DNA from: Terriglobia bacterium
GTDB lineage: Bacteria; Acidobacteriota; Thermoanaerobaculia; Thermoanaerobaculales; Thermoanaerobaculaceae
DNA length: 57,517 bases
Reading direction: 5' to 3'
NCBI GenBank assembly: GCA_020073245.1
Contig: JAIQFQ010000019.1
Span: 1-57,517, forward strand
Below the pieces are notes generated by a model, which searched no databases, was not told the DNA's origin, and saw only the letters and a list, made by a program, of their open reading frames with translations. Below, one piece after another: positions 44,307-52,586 of the stretch. The translations under genes were made by a program, and so were the position numbers. Numbering within the stretch: position 1 is the stretch's first letter; each line of letters begins with the position of its first letter.

Positions 44307-44693
44307 TCAGCCGATCTTCGCCCCGCGCTCCGCGAGCAACTCGCGCAGCACCGAGCGGTGGCAGCGCGCCTCGTCCTCGCAGTAGCAGCCGACCGAGAGG
44401 TCTGCCGTTTGCGAGAGCGCGGCGAGCAGGTCGAGGGTGCGGCTCGGCAGGGGCTCGGACATCTCGGCGCGAAACCTCTTCTTGAACGTAGCCCGGTCCC
44501 GCTCGGTCTGCGCGCCCTTGCCGAGCTTCATCGTTTCGACGCTCGGCGCGAGGTTCGGATACCAAACGTCGTACCAGTCCTCCGAGGCGAAGCGCGTCGC
44601 CGGCACGCCGTGCGGCGGACGGCGCACGGTGCCGACGCGGAGGCCCTCGCCGGCGGCGCGGGGAGTTCCGAGGCGGACGATGCGAAGCGTCAT
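44307..44693 (-). CDS. DUF488-family protein
   Basis: 128 residues with the family's full pattern: RIVRLGTPRA near the start, VRRPPHGV, YDVWYPNLAPS, then SVGCYCEDEARCHRSVLREL, including the conserved cysteine-histidine segment CxCEDxxxCHR. DUF488 proteins are small, often found near metabolic or stress genes; a role is unproven. GGAGG precedes ATG 44693 by about five bases. It is separated from both neighbours by more than 150 bases. Confidence 0.85.
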   Translation of the reverse strand: MTLRIVRLGTPRAAGEGLRVGTVRRPPHGVPATRFASEDWYDVWYPNLAPSVETMKLGKGAQTERDRATFKKRFRAEMSEPLPSRTLDLLAALSQTADLSVGCYCEDEARCHRSVLRELLAERGAKIG

Positions 44694-45122
44694 AGGCCCT
44701 CCATTTCTGGTTCGATGTCTCCCCCACAACGCCGCGGCGAGACGATCTGCCGCACGAAGTCGGGGTTGAGCCACCGGACGTTGACTCAACGGGATAGGGT
44801 TCCTCCCGCTCACTTTCACGCATCGTACCCACGGCCGAGACGCAGTCAAGGCAGAATCTTGCCCTCGCCGCATCAGCGGCCGTGATGGCATGAACTCGCG
44901 CTCGGGTTCGGTCGGTGGTCCCGCTCGCCGTAGCATCCACGGGGTCTCTCGACGAAGCGAGCGCGATCGGCGGCGACTCGCCGGCCAGTGGGGGAGGGCA
45001 AGGCCGGCCGAAGGCGATGAGGCCGTCGGCCGGCCGGTTCACAGCAGCCTTGATAGCCCCCAACGCCGACCGCGTCGCGACCTGCGCCAGGAAGCGCGCG
45101 GGGGCACCTTCAGGTCGTCAGT
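44694..45122. other. Intergenic region
   Basis: About 430 bases without a supported gene between the DUF488 gene and a secreted-protein gene. Short frames on both strands match nothing recognisable, and no strong promoter or repeat is visible. Confidence 0.5.
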
Positions 45123-45935
45123 TCAGTCGCCGACGACGCGCAGGCCGTAGGTAACGTAGCCGTTGTCGACCAGCGTGAGGTTGCCGCGCAGGCCGAAGTG
45201 CAGAATGCTGTCCTTCTTGAAGAACTCCTTCGCCTGTGCGTCGGTCAGGCCGTAGGTCCCCATCAGGGCGCTCTTGCTGATGAAGCCCGCGATGCAGACG
45301 CGGGTCTCGCTGAATGTGCGCGACGCGGTCTGGCCCGGGTCGAGGCTCTGCGCGTCCTGGTACGCGGCTGCGAAGCCGGACAGGAGCTTGCCGTTGAACG
45401 GCAGGCTGGTCGTGGGGTCGATCAGCGACGGGTCGTTCAGCACCGGGTTCTCGACCACGACGTAGGGGGAGAGGTGGAACTTCGCGTTGGGCTGGAACGA
45501 CCCGGTCGAGTTCTGGAAGCTGTACGACGCGAGGGGCGTGAGCCAGTGGCAGAACACCGAGTGGGCGCTCTTGCCCGGGATCGTGAGCTGGCCGATGTCG
45601 GGCGCGTCGAAGTTGGTGGGTCCCGGAGCCGCATTCAGCGTGATGCAGCGATCGTTCGGGCCGAGCGGGTTGGAGGGGTCGACGATGGTGCAATCCGCCT
45701 GGAAATACACGTACCCGCTCTGCACCAGGCCGTCGAACACCACGTTGCGCCCGAACGAGTCGGTGTCGCCGCCGCCCGGAGCCGGCGAAGGCGACATCGC
45801 GGTCGCGGTGAGCCCGGTGCTCAGCGCCTTCACCTCGCGGCGCACGTCGACGCGGTCGGTCGCGGACTGTGCGACGGCGACGCTCGCGGTCGCGCCACAG
45901 ACAGCCAGGATGATCCAGAAACGCTTGATGGACAT
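45123..45935 (-). CDS. Secreted protein of unknown function
   Basis: 270 residues: signal peptide (FWIILAVCGATASVAVAQ, cleavage near SA), then a beta-rich mature part with DADDSFGRNVVF, GYVYFQADCTIVDPS and HSVFCHWLTPLASYSFQNST. Four cysteines could form disulfides. No family was recognised. AGGAGG lies about five bases before ATG 45935; a longer frame from 45971 has no site. A TTGACA-17-CAGAAT promoter is at 46050-46078. Confidence 0.7.
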   Translation of the reverse strand: MSIKRFWIILAVCGATASVAVAQSATDRVDVRREVKALSTGLTATAMSPSPAPGGGDTDSFGRNVVFDGLVQSGYVYFQADCTIVDPSNPLGPNDRCITLNAAPGPTNFDAPDIGQLTIPGKSAHSVFCHWLTPLASYSFQNSTGSFQPNAKFHLSPYVVVENPVLNDPSLIDPTTSLPFNGKLLSGFAAAYQDAQSLDPGQTASRTFSETRVCIAGFISKSALMGTYGLTDAQAKEFFKKDSILHFGLRGNLTLVDNGYVTYGLRVVGD

Positions 45936-46049
45936 TCTTTCCTCCTCTTTCATACTGACGTTGACGGTCATGGGTTATGGATAGAGATTCCCTTCCTAAC
46001 GGTGCTACTCCTTTACTCACCCCAAGCCCTGTTTGAAGCTGCGGTTAGC

Positions 46050-46078
46050 ATTCTGCTACTTAGTCTTGGTCTTGTCAA
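46050..46078 (-). promoter_or_regulatory. Sigma-70-like promoter TTGACA-17-CAGAAT
   Basis: Read on the minus strand, TTGACA (46078-46073), a 17-base spacer and CAGAAT (46055-46050). It lies about 115 bases before the ATG of the secreted protein at 45935. Confidence 0.6.
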
Positions 46079-46353
46079 GCCGCCCAGTCGCCTCACCAAG
46101 GACATACGCGAGAAGGGGAATCGTTGCCTCACTGCCGGTACTGGGTAGGTATCTCGCAGAGGTAGACGTCAACTCGACGACTATTCGGCTCAACGCATCC
46201 CCAGCACCGTTCGCGGTCATGCGAGATGACGGCGACGGACCTGGCGAACTACGCAGGGATCACGCGACGCCCACCGTGGACAATCCGAGCCTCACCCCGA
46301 GCGGGCGTCGGAATTCAGACGTCACGTCGGCGGTAGCTCTAACGCCCTTCCCA

Positions 46354-46379
46354 AGATGGTGAGATGGTGATACTTGGCA
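46354..46379 (+). repeat. Intergenic repeat, left inverted copy by the cupin gene
   Basis: AGATGGTGAGATGGTGATAC then TTGGCA. Over 17 bases (GAGATGGTGATACTTGG) it matches the minus-strand copy at 46942-46969 with two mismatches, in inverted orientation, with the cupin gene between. Confidence 0.55.
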
Positions 46380-46445
46380 TTTGTTCCGGTTTCGCTCCGG
46401 CCGTCACATTCCTAGTGTTTCCACTAGATGCGTACCTGCTGACCA

Positions 46446-46817
46446 TCACGGAATGAGTCGGTCGAAGCGTTCTTTGGTGATCTCCGCCTTCACGTCGCCG
46501 GTGTGGGCGATGCCGGCCGGCTCGAACAACACGAGCTTGACCTTCCCGAGCGGCACCACCCGGTGCTCGACTCCGCGCCTGACGATGCAGAACTCGCCCG
46601 GGCGCAGCGTGGTTACGGCGGCCCTCTCGTGGACCTCGAGCGTCCCGTCCAGCACCCAGAACATCTCGTCCTCGGCCCGGTGCGCATGCCACGGTACCTT
46701 GTCGCCCTCGAGACGCACCAGCTTGACGTGCTGGCCGTTGAGCTCGCCGACGATCTTCGGCGAGTAGGTGTCGTCGAACCTCGCGAAGTATTTCTCGATA
46801 TTCACCACTCGCGGCAT
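46446..46817 (-). CDS. Cupin-domain protein
   Basis: 123 residues, a single cupin barrel. Motif 1 is WHAHRAEDEMFWVLDGTLEV with the metal-binding His, His and Glu; motif 2 is LRPGEFCIVRRGVEHRVVPL with the last His. Cupins of this size can be isomerases, epimerases, dioxygenases or storage proteins; no substrate can be named. GAGGGG lies about eight bases before the ATG. The gene is enclosed by inverted copies of the intergenic repeat and is separated from neighbours, suggesting a movable cassette. Confidence 0.85.
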   Translation of the reverse strand: MPRVVNIEKYFARFDDTYSPKIVGELNGQHVKLVRLEGDKVPWHAHRAEDEMFWVLDGTLEVHERAAVTTLRPGEFCIVRRGVEHRVVPLGKVKLVLFEPAGIAHTGDVKAEITKERFDRLIP

Positions 46818-46941
46818 GGAAGTCCCCTCTCTCGCCGCGGCGCGGGCAGAGTGCCACGGCGTGCGGTTCAGAGCCAGTACGGCCGCGTCTCGGTCCAGGT
46901 TGCACCTCGTCCTCGTGACCGGATCGGTAGATCAGGACCAC

Positions 46942-46969
46942 ATCGGTACCACGTATCACCATTTCAATG
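46942..46969 (-). repeat. Intergenic repeat, right inverted copy by the cupin gene
   Basis: Minus-strand sequence GAAATGGTGATACGTGGTAC then CGAT. With the copy at 46354-46379 it forms an inverted pair about 590 bases apart around the cupin gene. Confidence 0.55.
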
Positions 46970-47014
46970 CGTTTACCTTGTTGGCTCCCTACAGGTCCCC
47001 CGAAGAGGCCTCGT

Positions 47015-47043
47015 CGCGGCGTCGCCGAGGGTCTGGCGGCGCC
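47015..47043 (+). repeat. 29-base GC-rich repeat, copy 2
   Basis: CGCGGCGTCGCCGAGGGT, then CTG, then GCGGCGCC, near-identical to 32642-32670. It lies in the 260-base gap between the cupin and exchanger genes. Confidence 0.4.
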
Positions 47044-47077
47044 GAACCTGCAGCTGTTCGCCGAGTCGACCGGGTGC

Positions 47078-48130
47078 TCATGCCGGCAGGAAGAGGAACG
47101 CCAAGGCCAGGATCGCGTACACCCCCAACAGTTGTGCGCCTTCCAGCCAGTTTGTCTCGCCGTCCTGCGACACGAACGCGGCGATCAGGACCCCCGCGAA
47201 CAGGGCGACGATCTCAAAAGGGTTGAAGACCAGTGTCAACGGGTGCCCCATCAGCAAGCTGACGAAGACCAGCACTGGAGCAACGAAGAGGGCGATCTGC
47301 AGGCTGGAGCCGACGGAGACCGCCATGCTCAGTTCCATCTTGTTCCTCCAGGCCGCTTGCACGGCCACGACGTGTTCCGCCACGTTGCCCACCAACGGCA
47401 CGACAATGATGCCGATGAAGAACTCGGAGAGCCCCAACGCCTGGGTGGTGTGCTCGACGCTGCCGACCAGGATTTCGCTCAACCACGCGATGAGGGCAGT
47501 GGTAGCCAGCAGTACCGCAACGGACTTGCCGACGCTCCAACCGCCTGGATGCTCCGCCTCAACGTCCTGGGCGAGCGCCGGTTCCGGGCTGGCGTAGCGG
47601 AAGGCAAAGAGCAGCCCCAGTGCGTAGACGATGATCATCGCCACCGCAGTGCCCAGGCTCAGAGATTCGACCGGACCCGCCGTCTCCGTGTGCGCGAAGA
47701 AGAAGAGCGAAGGGATCATCAAGGCGAGAACGGCCAGCAGCAACTGGGTGGCGTTGACGCCCGCATGGGTCCGGTCGAAGCGCTGGGTTCCGTTCCTGAC
47801 GCCGCCGGCCAGCACGCTGGCGCCCATCACCAACAGCACGTTGCCGAGAATGGATCCGGTGATGGAGGCCTTCACCAGGTCGAGCAAGCCTGCTCGAATG
47901 GCGAACAGGGTGATGATCAGCTCGGCGGCGTTCCCGAGCGTGGCGTTCAGCAGGCCGCCGACGCGCGGCCCCGTGTGTGCCGCCAACTCCTCGGTCGCGT
48001 GACCGAGGATGCCGGCCGCCGGGATCACCGCCAGTGCGGAAGCAACGAACAGCAGCGTCGGGGTCGCGCCCGCGAGCGCGCCGACGATTGCGACCGGCGC
48101 GAAAACGAGGAGAAGATTGAGATACTTCAC
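47078..48130 (-). CDS. Calcium/cation-proton exchanger (CaCA superfamily)
   Basis: 350 residues, about ten or eleven transmembrane helices. The two alpha repeats carry the exchanger signatures GNAAELIITLFAIRAGLLDL and GNVAEHVVAV with the conserved acidic residues that bind calcium, as in ChaA-type antiporters. It would remove Ca2+ (or Na+/K+) using the proton gradient. The start is GTG at 48130, preceded by GAAAGGAG about nine bases upstream; a longer frame from 48211 lacks support. It is downstream of two methyltransferase-like genes in the same direction. Confidence 0.9.
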   Translation of the reverse strand: MKYLNLLLVFAPVAIVGALAGATPTLLFVASALAVIPAAGILGHATEELAAHTGPRVGGLLNATLGNAAELIITLFAIRAGLLDLVKASITGSILGNVLLVMGASVLAGGVRNGTQRFDRTHAGVNATQLLLAVLALMIPSLFFFAHTETAGPVESLSLGTAVAMIIVYALGLLFAFRYASPEPALAQDVEAEHPGGWSVGKSVAVLLATTALIAWLSEILVGSVEHTTQALGLSEFFIGIIVVPLVGNVAEHVVAVQAAWRNKMELSMAVSVGSSLQIALFVAPVLVFVSLLMGHPLTLVFNPFEIVALFAGVLIAAFVSQDGETNWLEGAQLLGVYAILALAFLFLPA

Positions 48131-48262
48131 GGGCCGGTGCTCCTTTCCTTCACGGCCGACCGCAATCACGTGCCATGGATCCGCGCCGCTGGGTTTGGAC
48201 CTCCGGCACACGATACCAGCCCAGCCGGCGACGGTCGCGCTGCCAGCCGGTTCGGCGAGGGC

Positions 48263-48991
48263 CTATTCCGCGACGTGGCCACGCCAGGGCACGAGCATCG
48301 GGACCTTCCGCTGGTAATCGCGGTAGGCGTCTCCGAAGTCGGCCACGAGGTCCCGTTCCTCCAGGACCGTCGCAACGCAGATCCAGCCGGTCCAGAGCAC
48401 GCTGAAGAGGAGACGATCGGCGGTCACTTCGGGGTCGCTCCAGATCAGGACGAGAACGCAGGAGTACAGCGGATGCCGTACCCACCGGTACGGACCTTTT
48501 ACGACGAACGTCGACGGGCGCTCGGAGACGCCACGCAGGTGTGCCCGTATCGGGCCGAGCCCGAGCGGGTCGAACAGCGATCCGAGGGCGTGTGCGCTGA
48601 GGACGAAGAGCGCGAAGGCGACCAAGGCGAGGGCTCGGACGATCCAGAGCGGCACTCCTTCGAGCGCGAGGAGACGGGTCTCGGTGCGTTGCCAGAGCAC
48701 CGCGACCAGCGCCAGTACAACCCCGGACGTGATCGCGTAGAAGGCACCCTGGTAGCGTTCCGGAAGGAAGGCGGAGAGGCGCGCTCGAAATCGCTTGCGA
48801 ACCGTCCCGCTGTGCTGAAGGAAGAAGGCGAGCGAGAGCGCCGCGTCCCAGGCCAGGGCCCGGGAGTCCGGCCACCCCAGGCGCACGAACGTCACCGATC
48901 CCATCATCACGAACAGCACCACGGACCCGATGCCGAGCACGGCCGCGAGTGCCATCATCACGTGGTCCGGCCACTTCGTGAGCGTGTTCAT
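48263..48991 (-). CDS. Isoprenylcysteine methyltransferase-like (NnrU-like) membrane protein
   Basis: 242 residues with about five or six helices. The C-terminal GPYRWVRHPLYSCVLVLIWS and LEERDLVADFGDAYRDYQRK are the SAM-binding pattern of the isoprenylcysteine carboxyl methyltransferase / phospholipid methyltransferase-like superfamily (RHPxY and E-E-x-x-L). Targets in bacteria are unknown. It begins 21 bases after the stop of the next methyltransferase-like gene (49013-49630), so both are co-transcribed. GGGAG is present before the ATG. The exchanger gene follows after 132 bases. Confidence 0.8.
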   Translation of the reverse strand: MNTLTKWPDHVMMALAAVLGIGSVVLFVMMGSVTFVRLGWPDSRALAWDAALSLAFFLQHSGTVRKRFRARLSAFLPERYQGAFYAITSGVVLALVAVLWQRTETRLLALEGVPLWIVRALALVAFALFVLSAHALGSLFDPLGLGPIRAHLRGVSERPSTFVVKGPYRWVRHPLYSCVLVLIWSDPEVTADRLLFSVLWTGWICVATVLEERDLVADFGDAYRDYQRKVPMLVPWRGHVAE

Positions 48992-49012
48992 GAGGCTGTC
49001 TCCCGTCCACGG

Positions 49013-49630
49013 TCAGAGGAGGAAGGGGACGAGGCAGTGGACCTCTCGCCGGTACGCGGCGTATCGCTCACCGTATGCCTGGCGAAGCCCCGCTTCCTCG
49101 AAGGGAATCAGGCAAATCATCATGCCAACATAGACGCAGAAGACGCTGAGGCAGGCCAACGACTGTACAACGCACGCGAGTCCGAGGGAGATGGACAGGG
49201 CGGCCGTGTACATCGGGTGCCGCACCAGCCTGTACGGCCCGCCCGTCGTCATCTCGTCGGCTGCGCGAGGCGCGGTCCCGCCGGCCTGGTAGCTGGCGCG
49301 AAGCGCCATCAGAGCCCACCCCATGAGAGCGAAGCCGGCCAGGTACAACAGCGCGCCCGCTGTCTCGAGGCCGACGAGGACCGACCGCGGAGCGACGGTC
49401 ACGTGGGTGGGATCGAACGCCTCGAAGCGACGGGTCAGCAGGAGGATGGCGGCGAGGGGGTTCACGACCAGCAGGAAGAAGAGGTTGAACACATGGACGA
49501 CCCAGAGCCAGACGCCGCCTGTAGGCGTGTCCCTCATGATCGAACCGGTGGCCGCCCGCTTCACGGTCACGAGTGCCCCGAGCACAACCAACATTGCGAT
49601 GCCGACGAGCCTTGGATCGACGAGGTGCAT
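49013..49630 (-). CDS. Isoprenylcysteine methyltransferase-like membrane protein
   Basis: 205 residues, four or more helices, with GGPYRLVRHPMYTAALSISL and EEAGLRQAYGERYAAYRREV, the same RHPxY and E-E-x-x-L motifs as its downstream neighbour but with a different N-terminal part (VFNLFFLLVVNPLAAILLLT). ATG 49630 follows AAGGAGG by six to seven bases. It is the first gene of the run leading to the cation exchanger. Two distinct copies of this fold side by side suggest different substrates or a heteromeric enzyme, which is inference. Confidence 0.82.
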   Translation of the reverse strand: MHLVDPRLVGIAMLVVLGALVTVKRAATGSIMRDTPTGGVWLWVVHVFNLFFLLVVNPLAAILLLTRRFEAFDPTHVTVAPRSVLVGLETAGALLYLAGFALMGWALMALRASYQAGGTAPRAADEMTTGGPYRLVRHPMYTAALSISLGLACVVQSLACLSVFCVYVGMMICLIPFEEAGLRQAYGERYAAYRREVHCLVPFLL

Positions 49631-49986
49631 CGCATCCTCCTTGGTCGCGCCCCGCCGGACCCCGGCACGACCCGTGGGCACCGGGCGTTGAAGGATGGAG
49701 CAGCCCTGGAACGCCTACCTGCCATCGTTCGCGCTCGGCGCAAACGGCAACGGACAGAAGGAAGTCACCGTATCCTAGGCTCGGTCCGAGGAGAGGGCAA
49801 GGCCGGGGGGATTCCCAGCGGTTCCGGCCTGGCGCGTCTGACAGGTGCGCGGTTCTCTCCGCAGGCGCCGCGGCGCCCGCGATGGCTTCTCTCCTCTGCG
49901 CGTTCCCTTTCTCGGTGGAATTGTCGGCGCCACCGCTCGTCACGAAGGCGGGCGGTCCCATTGGATCCGGCCATCGCGGCCGCGGC

Positions 49987-50262
49987 TCAGCCCGTCTTGC
50001 GTGGCGTGGTGACCCTCCGGGCACCCGGACCGGCCCGGGAAGTGCGCTTCCACGGCTGCCCCTGGGTTCGGGGAGGCGGCGGCGTGCGCTGCGGAGGCTC
50101 CTCTGCCGGTGGCTTGGTCGGCTGCGCGGCGCTCGCCTCGTGCTCCCGCGACACGCGATCGGCCTCCTCGTCCTTGACGAGACAGCAGTGCTTGTATTTC
50201 TTGCCGGAGCCGCAATGGCACGGCTCGTTTCGACCCTGGTGTCTCGCACCTGTCTCGGCCAT
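49987..50262 (-). CDS. Small SEC-C motif protein
   Basis: 91 residues. The zinc-binding SEC-C motif is at the N-terminus: GRNEPCHCGSGKKYKHCC. The remainder is Pro/Arg/Lys-rich and probably disordered. SEC-C motifs occur at the end of SecA and in small stand-alone proteins that bind nucleic acids or the translocase. GAGGAG lies about six bases before the ATG. It has no nearby partner; unusually the motif is N-terminal with a basic tail following. Confidence 0.85.
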   Translation of the reverse strand: MAETGARHQGRNEPCHCGSGKKYKHCCLVKDEEADRVSREHEASAAQPTKPPAEEPPQRTPPPPRTQGQPWKRTSRAGPGARRVTTPRKTG

Positions 50263-50489
50263 CGCTCGCTCCTCTAGGTTGCAACCTTATCACGGTGCCG
50301 TAGCCGGAGAGAGCAGGGCGTCAGGTTAGCTTCCGGCCCCGGGAGGGCCGACCCCGGCACCCCAGGACGTGTCGTCCTTGCAGGCCGTGCGGCACTTTTC
50401 GCAGGCGAGTCAGGCAGATGGTGACGGCCGGTGCCGGCCCAGTGATTCCCGATGATGAGCGCGCCGCACCTCGCTCAGGCACGGTCGCC

Positions 50490-50512
50490 GGATGGTGATA
50501 ACCGGTACCGAT
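50490..50512 (+). repeat. Intergenic repeat copy
   Basis: GGATGGTGATAACCGGTACC then GAT. One of the best matches to the family core ATGGTGATAnnnGGTACCGAT. It lies between the SEC-C and DUF4386 genes, close to the 3' end of the latter. Confidence 0.6.
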
Positions 50513-50553
50513 GGCTCACCGCCTGCCGACGATCAGCCTCTCGCCTCCAGCGG

Positions 50554-51228
50554 TTAAGGCTTCGCGCCCATGATCAGGAGCCACAGCATGATCGCGGCCT
50601 CTCCGAGGAGGAACGGGGTCGCGATGCGAAAGACCATATCGTAGTGCTGCGGTAACAGCAGGCCCGTGAAGCTCATGGCCAGATAGGCGAAGCAGTTGAC
50701 GATCAGCCAGGCTCCGAGGATGCGGGGGAGGAACCCGGACCTGAACACGAGGACCCCGAAGGGCAGGAGCCAGAGGCCCCAGAAGATCTGGGACACGATG
50801 GCTCCCTGGCTGTGGAGCCTGAGGAACAGCATCGCCAGGGCGTCCCGCTGAGGCTTGTCGAAGACAGACAGGAAATCGGCGCCGCGCACGAGCAGGAGGG
50901 TCGCGAGGTTGTTCAGCTCGTTCAGGAACCCCAGCGGGACCTGGACAAAGACCAGTATCACCATGAGCGATGCGTGCTGCTGGTTCACCCCCTTGAGCAG
51001 CCGATAGAGGGCCAGGGCCAGGAAGATGAAGACGGTCCCGGCGACGAGGTCGCTCGCGACGCCGAGCCGGAAGAGCGACTCGGACGCGAGGATGTTGGCG
51101 GCGGTCGCGGCGGCGTTCCCCCGCACGATCAGCTTGCCGGGGACGTACATGAGGCTGAAGAAGCCGGTAACGGTCAGGAGCAGGTACAGCAGTCCTGCGA
51201 CTCGCGCGGTTCGCTTGGTTGGGTTCAT
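50554..51228 (-). CDS. DUF4386 family membrane protein
   Basis: 224 residues with about six hydrophobic helices, in the DUF4386 pattern: RTARVAGLLYLLLTVTGFFS at the N-terminus, SLFRLGVASDLVAGTVFIFL, and LHSQGAIVSQIFWGLWLLPF. Function unknown. ATG 51228 follows GGGGGGAGAG closely; the longer frame to 51273 is not needed. It is divergent from the DUF5694 gene and has repeat copies both downstream and, beyond that gene, at 52540. Confidence 0.8.
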   Translation of the reverse strand: MNPTKRTARVAGLLYLLLTVTGFFSLMYVPGKLIVRGNAAATAANILASESLFRLGVASDLVAGTVFIFLALALYRLLKGVNQQHASLMVILVFVQVPLGFLNELNNLATLLLVRGADFLSVFDKPQRDALAMLFLRLHSQGAIVSQIFWGLWLLPFGVLVFRSGFLPRILGAWLIVNCFAYLAMSFTGLLLPQHYDMVFRIATPFLLGEAAIMLWLLIMGAKP

Positions 51229-51502
51229 CTCTCCCCCCGGATGGTGACGGTTCACGGCGCGCTCACACTCCACACTCGAGCCCGGTCCTGTTGGGTTTGT
51301 TTACGGGAGGCCGATAGTGAGAGTTTCAGTGGTCGCGAGGTCAGGGGCATGAGCGCGCTCGGCTGGAACCGCGCCTGACACCAATGCTGTCCAGGATGGT
51401 CAGATCGCAAGGGCCCGTGGCGATCCGATCTGGCACACGGACGAGCCGGGCAGGGAACTGTCATGCCTGGTCGTGCGTTCATCCTCATCAGGGGGTGAAC
51501 TG

Positions 51503-52342
51503 ATGCGAAGGACAATCCTGTGTCTTGTGGCAGCGACGGCGATGGTGGTTTTGGCTCAGGCGCAGGGCACGTCGCCCAACGCGGGAGGAAAGCGCGCCGA
51601 AGTGCTGGTGCTGGGCGTCTATCACATGGCGAACCCTGGGCGCGATATCTTCAACATGCAGGCTGACGACGTGCTTGCCCCCAAGCGCCAGCAGGAGCTC
51701 GCCGAGCTCGAGGCTGTGCTCAAGAAGTTCCAGCCGACGAAGATCGCCGTGGAAGCGACGTATGGCGAAGACGTGGTCCCCAAGCGTTTCGCCGATTACC
51801 TCGCCGGCACCCGGCCGCTCTCGCGCAACGAGGTGGAGCAGATCGGCTTTCGGCTGGCGAAGGACATGGGCCACACGACCATCTACCCGGTCGACGCCGA
51901 TGGCGACTTCCCCTTCCAGCGCGTCCTCGACTACGCCAGGGCGACCGGGCAGTCGGCCAAGCTGGACGCGATGATGGGAGAGATCGGGGCGATGGTGAAG
52001 GCTCAGGACGAGTACCTGAAGAGCCATAGCGTGCTCCAGACGCTCCTCACCATGAACTCCGACGCGAAGGTGGCGCAGGACGTCGGCTTCTACGTTCTCG
52101 AGGCGCGCTACGGCGAGCCCGGTGACTACGCCGGGCCGGACCTGCTGGCGGAGTGGTACCGGCGGAACGTGCGCATCTACAACAACGTCGCCAAGCTCAT
52201 AACGACTCCTGAGGACCGCATCCTGGTGATCTTCGGCGCCGGGCACCTGGGTTGGCTGCGGCAGGATTTTGCCGCGGACCCCACGCTGCGCCTTCGCAAG
52301 CTGGAGGAGTTCGTGCCCGCAGAGACGCGTCGCGCTCCGTGA
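51503..52342 (+). CDS. Exported DUF5694-like (TIKI/ChaN-type) protein
   Basis: 279 residues with a signal peptide (cleavage near AQAQG). The mature part has LVLGVYHMANPGRDIFNMQA near its start, PTKIAVEATYGEDVVPKRFA in the middle and VIFGAGHLGWLRQDF at the end, the conserved His/Glu/His layout of the TraB/TIKI/erythromycin-esterase-like superfamily that includes DUF5694. A hydrolase role is plausible. No strong ribosome binding site lies before ATG 51503 (GGGGGTGAACTG only). It is divergent from the DUF4386 gene. Confidence 0.78.
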   Translation: MRRTILCLVAATAMVVLAQAQGTSPNAGGKRAEVLVLGVYHMANPGRDIFNMQADDVLAPKRQQELAELEAVLKKFQPTKIAVEATYGEDVVPKRFADYLAGTRPLSRNEVEQIGFRLAKDMGHTTIYPVDADGDFPFQRVLDYARATGQSAKLDAMMGEIGAMVKAQDEYLKSHSVLQTLLTMNSDAKVAQDVGFYVLEARYGEPGDYAGPDLLAEWYRRNVRIYNNVAKLITTPEDRILVIFGAGHLGWLRQDFAADPTLRLRKLEEFVPAETRRAP

Positions 52343-52539
52343 TAGCCAACCAGTGGGTTCGGGTGTGACCACGACCCGATTTCCCTTCGACACCTCTTCG
52401 GTGAGGGAGAGATCCCTAGCATGAGAGACGTTCGGGAGCACCTTTCCGATGTCGACGGTAGCATCCACGTGCGGACGGATGCGGCTGCAGTCGTCTTCCC
52501 ATTCCCAACCGGCATCGTTCAGGCGAACCCGGTCGAGAA

Positions 52540-52568
52540 GGTGAGATGGTGATAACTGGTACCGATCC
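52540..52568 (+). repeat. Intergenic repeat copy
   Basis: GGTGAGATGGTGATAACTGG then TACCGATCC. It is near-identical in its core to 50490-50512 and lies between the DUF5694 and kinase genes. Confidence 0.6.
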
Positions 52569-52586
52569 GACACCCATGAGACGCTC

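Larger units (their letters stand above)
45936..46445. other. Intergenic region holding a promoter and a repeat copy
   Basis: About 510 bases between the secreted-protein gene and the cupin gene. It contains the promoter at 46050-46078 and the repeat copy at 46354-46379. The rest has no recognised gene, although the sequence is less GC-rich near 46000-46080. Confidence 0.5.

Noticed and set aside
42178..44385. Open frame of 735 codons on the plus strand
   Set aside because: Antisense to both PAP2 genes, with low-complexity Arg/Pro/Ser composition and no motif.
46967..50329. Open frame of 1120 codons on the plus strand
   Set aside because: It is entirely antisense to the exchanger and methyltransferase-like genes, rich in Arg/His/Asp/Glu, and matches no domain; it is a GC-driven shadow.
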